Source: Ferdinandcohnia humi_A (GTDB lineage: Bacteria; Bacillota; Bacilli; Bacillales; Bacillaceae_L). Taken from it: a stretch of 64,000 bases of DNA. Below are positions 63,901 through 64,000 of this stretch, one piece after another (position 1 is the stretch's first letter; each line of letters begins with the position of its first letter). A model generated the notes under the pieces. That model ran no database searches. It saw only the letters and a program-made list of their open reading frames with translations, and was not told where the DNA came from. The position numbers and the translations under genes were made by a program. The stretch covers positions 124,001 to 188,000 of the forward strand of contig JBLKRX010000001.1 in NCBI GenBank assembly GCA_047608075.1. The letters run 5' to 3'.

Positions 63901-64000
63901 GCTCCATAGTAATTTACCACAACTACTCCAACAGGAGGATGAATATCTGGGATTAGTTTTAAAGGAATATTCATCACAGAAACTAAACCTAAAATAATCA
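60963..64000 (-). CDS. swrC: RND-family efflux transporter (SwrC/AcrB type), 5' end outside window
   Basis: The open frame continues past the right edge, so the true start is not visible. More than 1000 residues are present. RND hallmarks include PDIHPPVGVVVVNYYGASPNEVVEKVTKPLE near the N-terminus, large periplasmic-type loops, the membrane motif GGLALGIGMLVDNSIVVIENIYRH with the proton-relay Asp, and the C-terminal IIGIIVLAGIVVNNAIVLVDFINQ. It resembles SwrC (YerP) of B. subtilis, which exports surfactin and other compounds. The substrate is unknown. Its stop is six bases after the convergent ligD stop. Confidence 0.88.
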   Translation of the reverse strand, partial: IILGLVSVMNIPLKLIPDIHPPVGVVVVNYYGASPNEVVEKVTKPLEKSLSTLPGLKTMSTTSQEGTALLFLEFSWTTSIDEMENEIQNRINQTPITEDAERPRFLKFDPSQFPIIQLSLSIKGEAEKLQDLAEELSTELNKVEGVASVNLSGTVTKEIRVEIDQERLEEYNLSQADIVNAIRANSVSLPGNTIETEGRSLTTRVISTLDSVEAIEDLPVTIDPLLGESMVLADFAEVKVAPENQNTITRANMEPALLLNVLQESDANTAMVSEAFQNELSKKIKLDKYKDVQANILFDQGDYIKVAIGNIVNTLLLGGSFAMVVLFFFLRNLKSPLIIGIAIPYSVIVTFVLMYFSDFSLNILTLGGLALGIGMLVDNSIVVIENIYRHLSMGKDPLQASADGTKEIGTAIIASTLTTVAVFLPVVFITGLIGELFTEFAVTIAFSLFASLVVALTVVPMLASKFLKKPDENRERSRQQSCGLRFLEQATKWSLRNRIAVLTGTLLLLGVSVFGLKAVGTEFIPKSDEGFFTISVKLKNGTALDETEKTIRQMENKLRYEKDVDVFVSLIGTTQEDSFRGSGSSNEAEIYVKMVDFREREQSTFEFVDAIKKDFEVAAHSIHPDAIVRFNLQSTSGSSPNTLTFHVKDNNKERLDKAVQEISTSLNELDEVTEISTNASKTIEEVQIAIDKESAFEAGLVPIQIATIVNDVTRGTKAIQITDDKNHVYTVNVSYDRNFTNNIQGLKQLRLKSPTNTFISLDEVADITIGEGPLTIKRIDQQSAVQFRVKYATTTNLGAISTKIDHKIAELNLSDQTDIAFSGDRELLETSIQQMVLAFVLALILIYCVMAAQFESLKYPFVIMFTVPLMVIGVALGLYLTKTPIGITAIIGIIVLAGIVVNNAIVLVDFINQQRESGVSSLDAIVMAVKNRTRPVMMTASTTILGLLPLAFGIGEGSEINQPMGITVISGLISSTLLTLFIIPIIYSFFDKGYNEKAKGSEIEKGKGHQG

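Overview
The window is low-GC, gene-dense DNA from an endospore-forming member of the Bacillaceae. The evidence is an alpha/beta-type small acid-soluble spore protein, a Spo0E-like phosphatase, the sigI-rsgI pair, a CtsR-controlled clpE, two S-box (SAM) riboswitches, AGGAGG-type ribosome binding sites with frequent TTG/GTG starts, and intergenic repeats of kinds common in this family. The species cannot be named from the sequence alone. No rRNA, tRNA, CRISPR array, prophage or intact transposase was seen.

Layout. 1-11.6 kb: small spore-former proteins, a CPBP protease, a small gene broken by an in-frame stop, a YkvI-like transporter, clpE with three CtsR boxes, a DMT exporter, three GNAT acetyltransferases with a TetR regulator, and map. 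11.7-15.5 kb: a NERD-domain protein, a roughly 1.06-kb array of 52-bp tandem repeats, and an M3 oligoendopeptidase. 15.6-25.6 kb: motAB behind a sigma-D type promoter, a 5'-nucleotidase-like phosphatase, phnD-phnC-phnE-phnE, an inositol-phosphatase-family protein and an orphan histidine kinase. 26-33 kb: aldo/keto reductase, Fsr-like MFS pump, the fixABCX operon and a Spo0E-like gene. 33.7-43.1 kb: a CBS-ACT protein and a complete methionine salvage locus (mtnWXBD, mtnE, mtnU, mtnKA) with two SAM riboswitches. 43.4-53.7 kb: ArsR regulator, MOSC protein, ogt, a chemoreceptor, a two-gene 2-oxoacid:ferredoxin oxidoreductase, a B12-binding radical SAM protein and two small genes. 53.9-64 kb: a Ktr/Trk K+ channel subunit, a SASP, sigI-rsgI, ku-ligD (NHEJ) and an RND exporter cut by the window end.

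How genes work together. The mtn genes recycle 5-methylthioribose to methionine, and SAM riboswitches shut off both main transcripts when SAM is plentiful. MtnX, however, shows Val at the position of the HAD nucleophile Asp. The oxidoreductase reduces ferredoxin from 2-oxoacids, and FixABCX (electron bifurcation between NADH, quinone and ferredoxin/flavodoxin) could use the same pool; finding both in one Bacillaceae window is notable. Ku and LigD form the two-protein end-joining system.

The most unusual non-coding content is a family of three dispersed structured elements (near 6.6-6.9, 37.95-38.25 and 55.34-55.53 kb). Their arms are conserved or compensated, each carries a 12-bp outer inverted repeat, and one copy supplies the mtnE stop codon. 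They look like ORF-less derivatives of an IS200/IS605-type or HEARO/omega-RNA-type element. The 52-bp array beside the NERD gene is the second unexplained structure.
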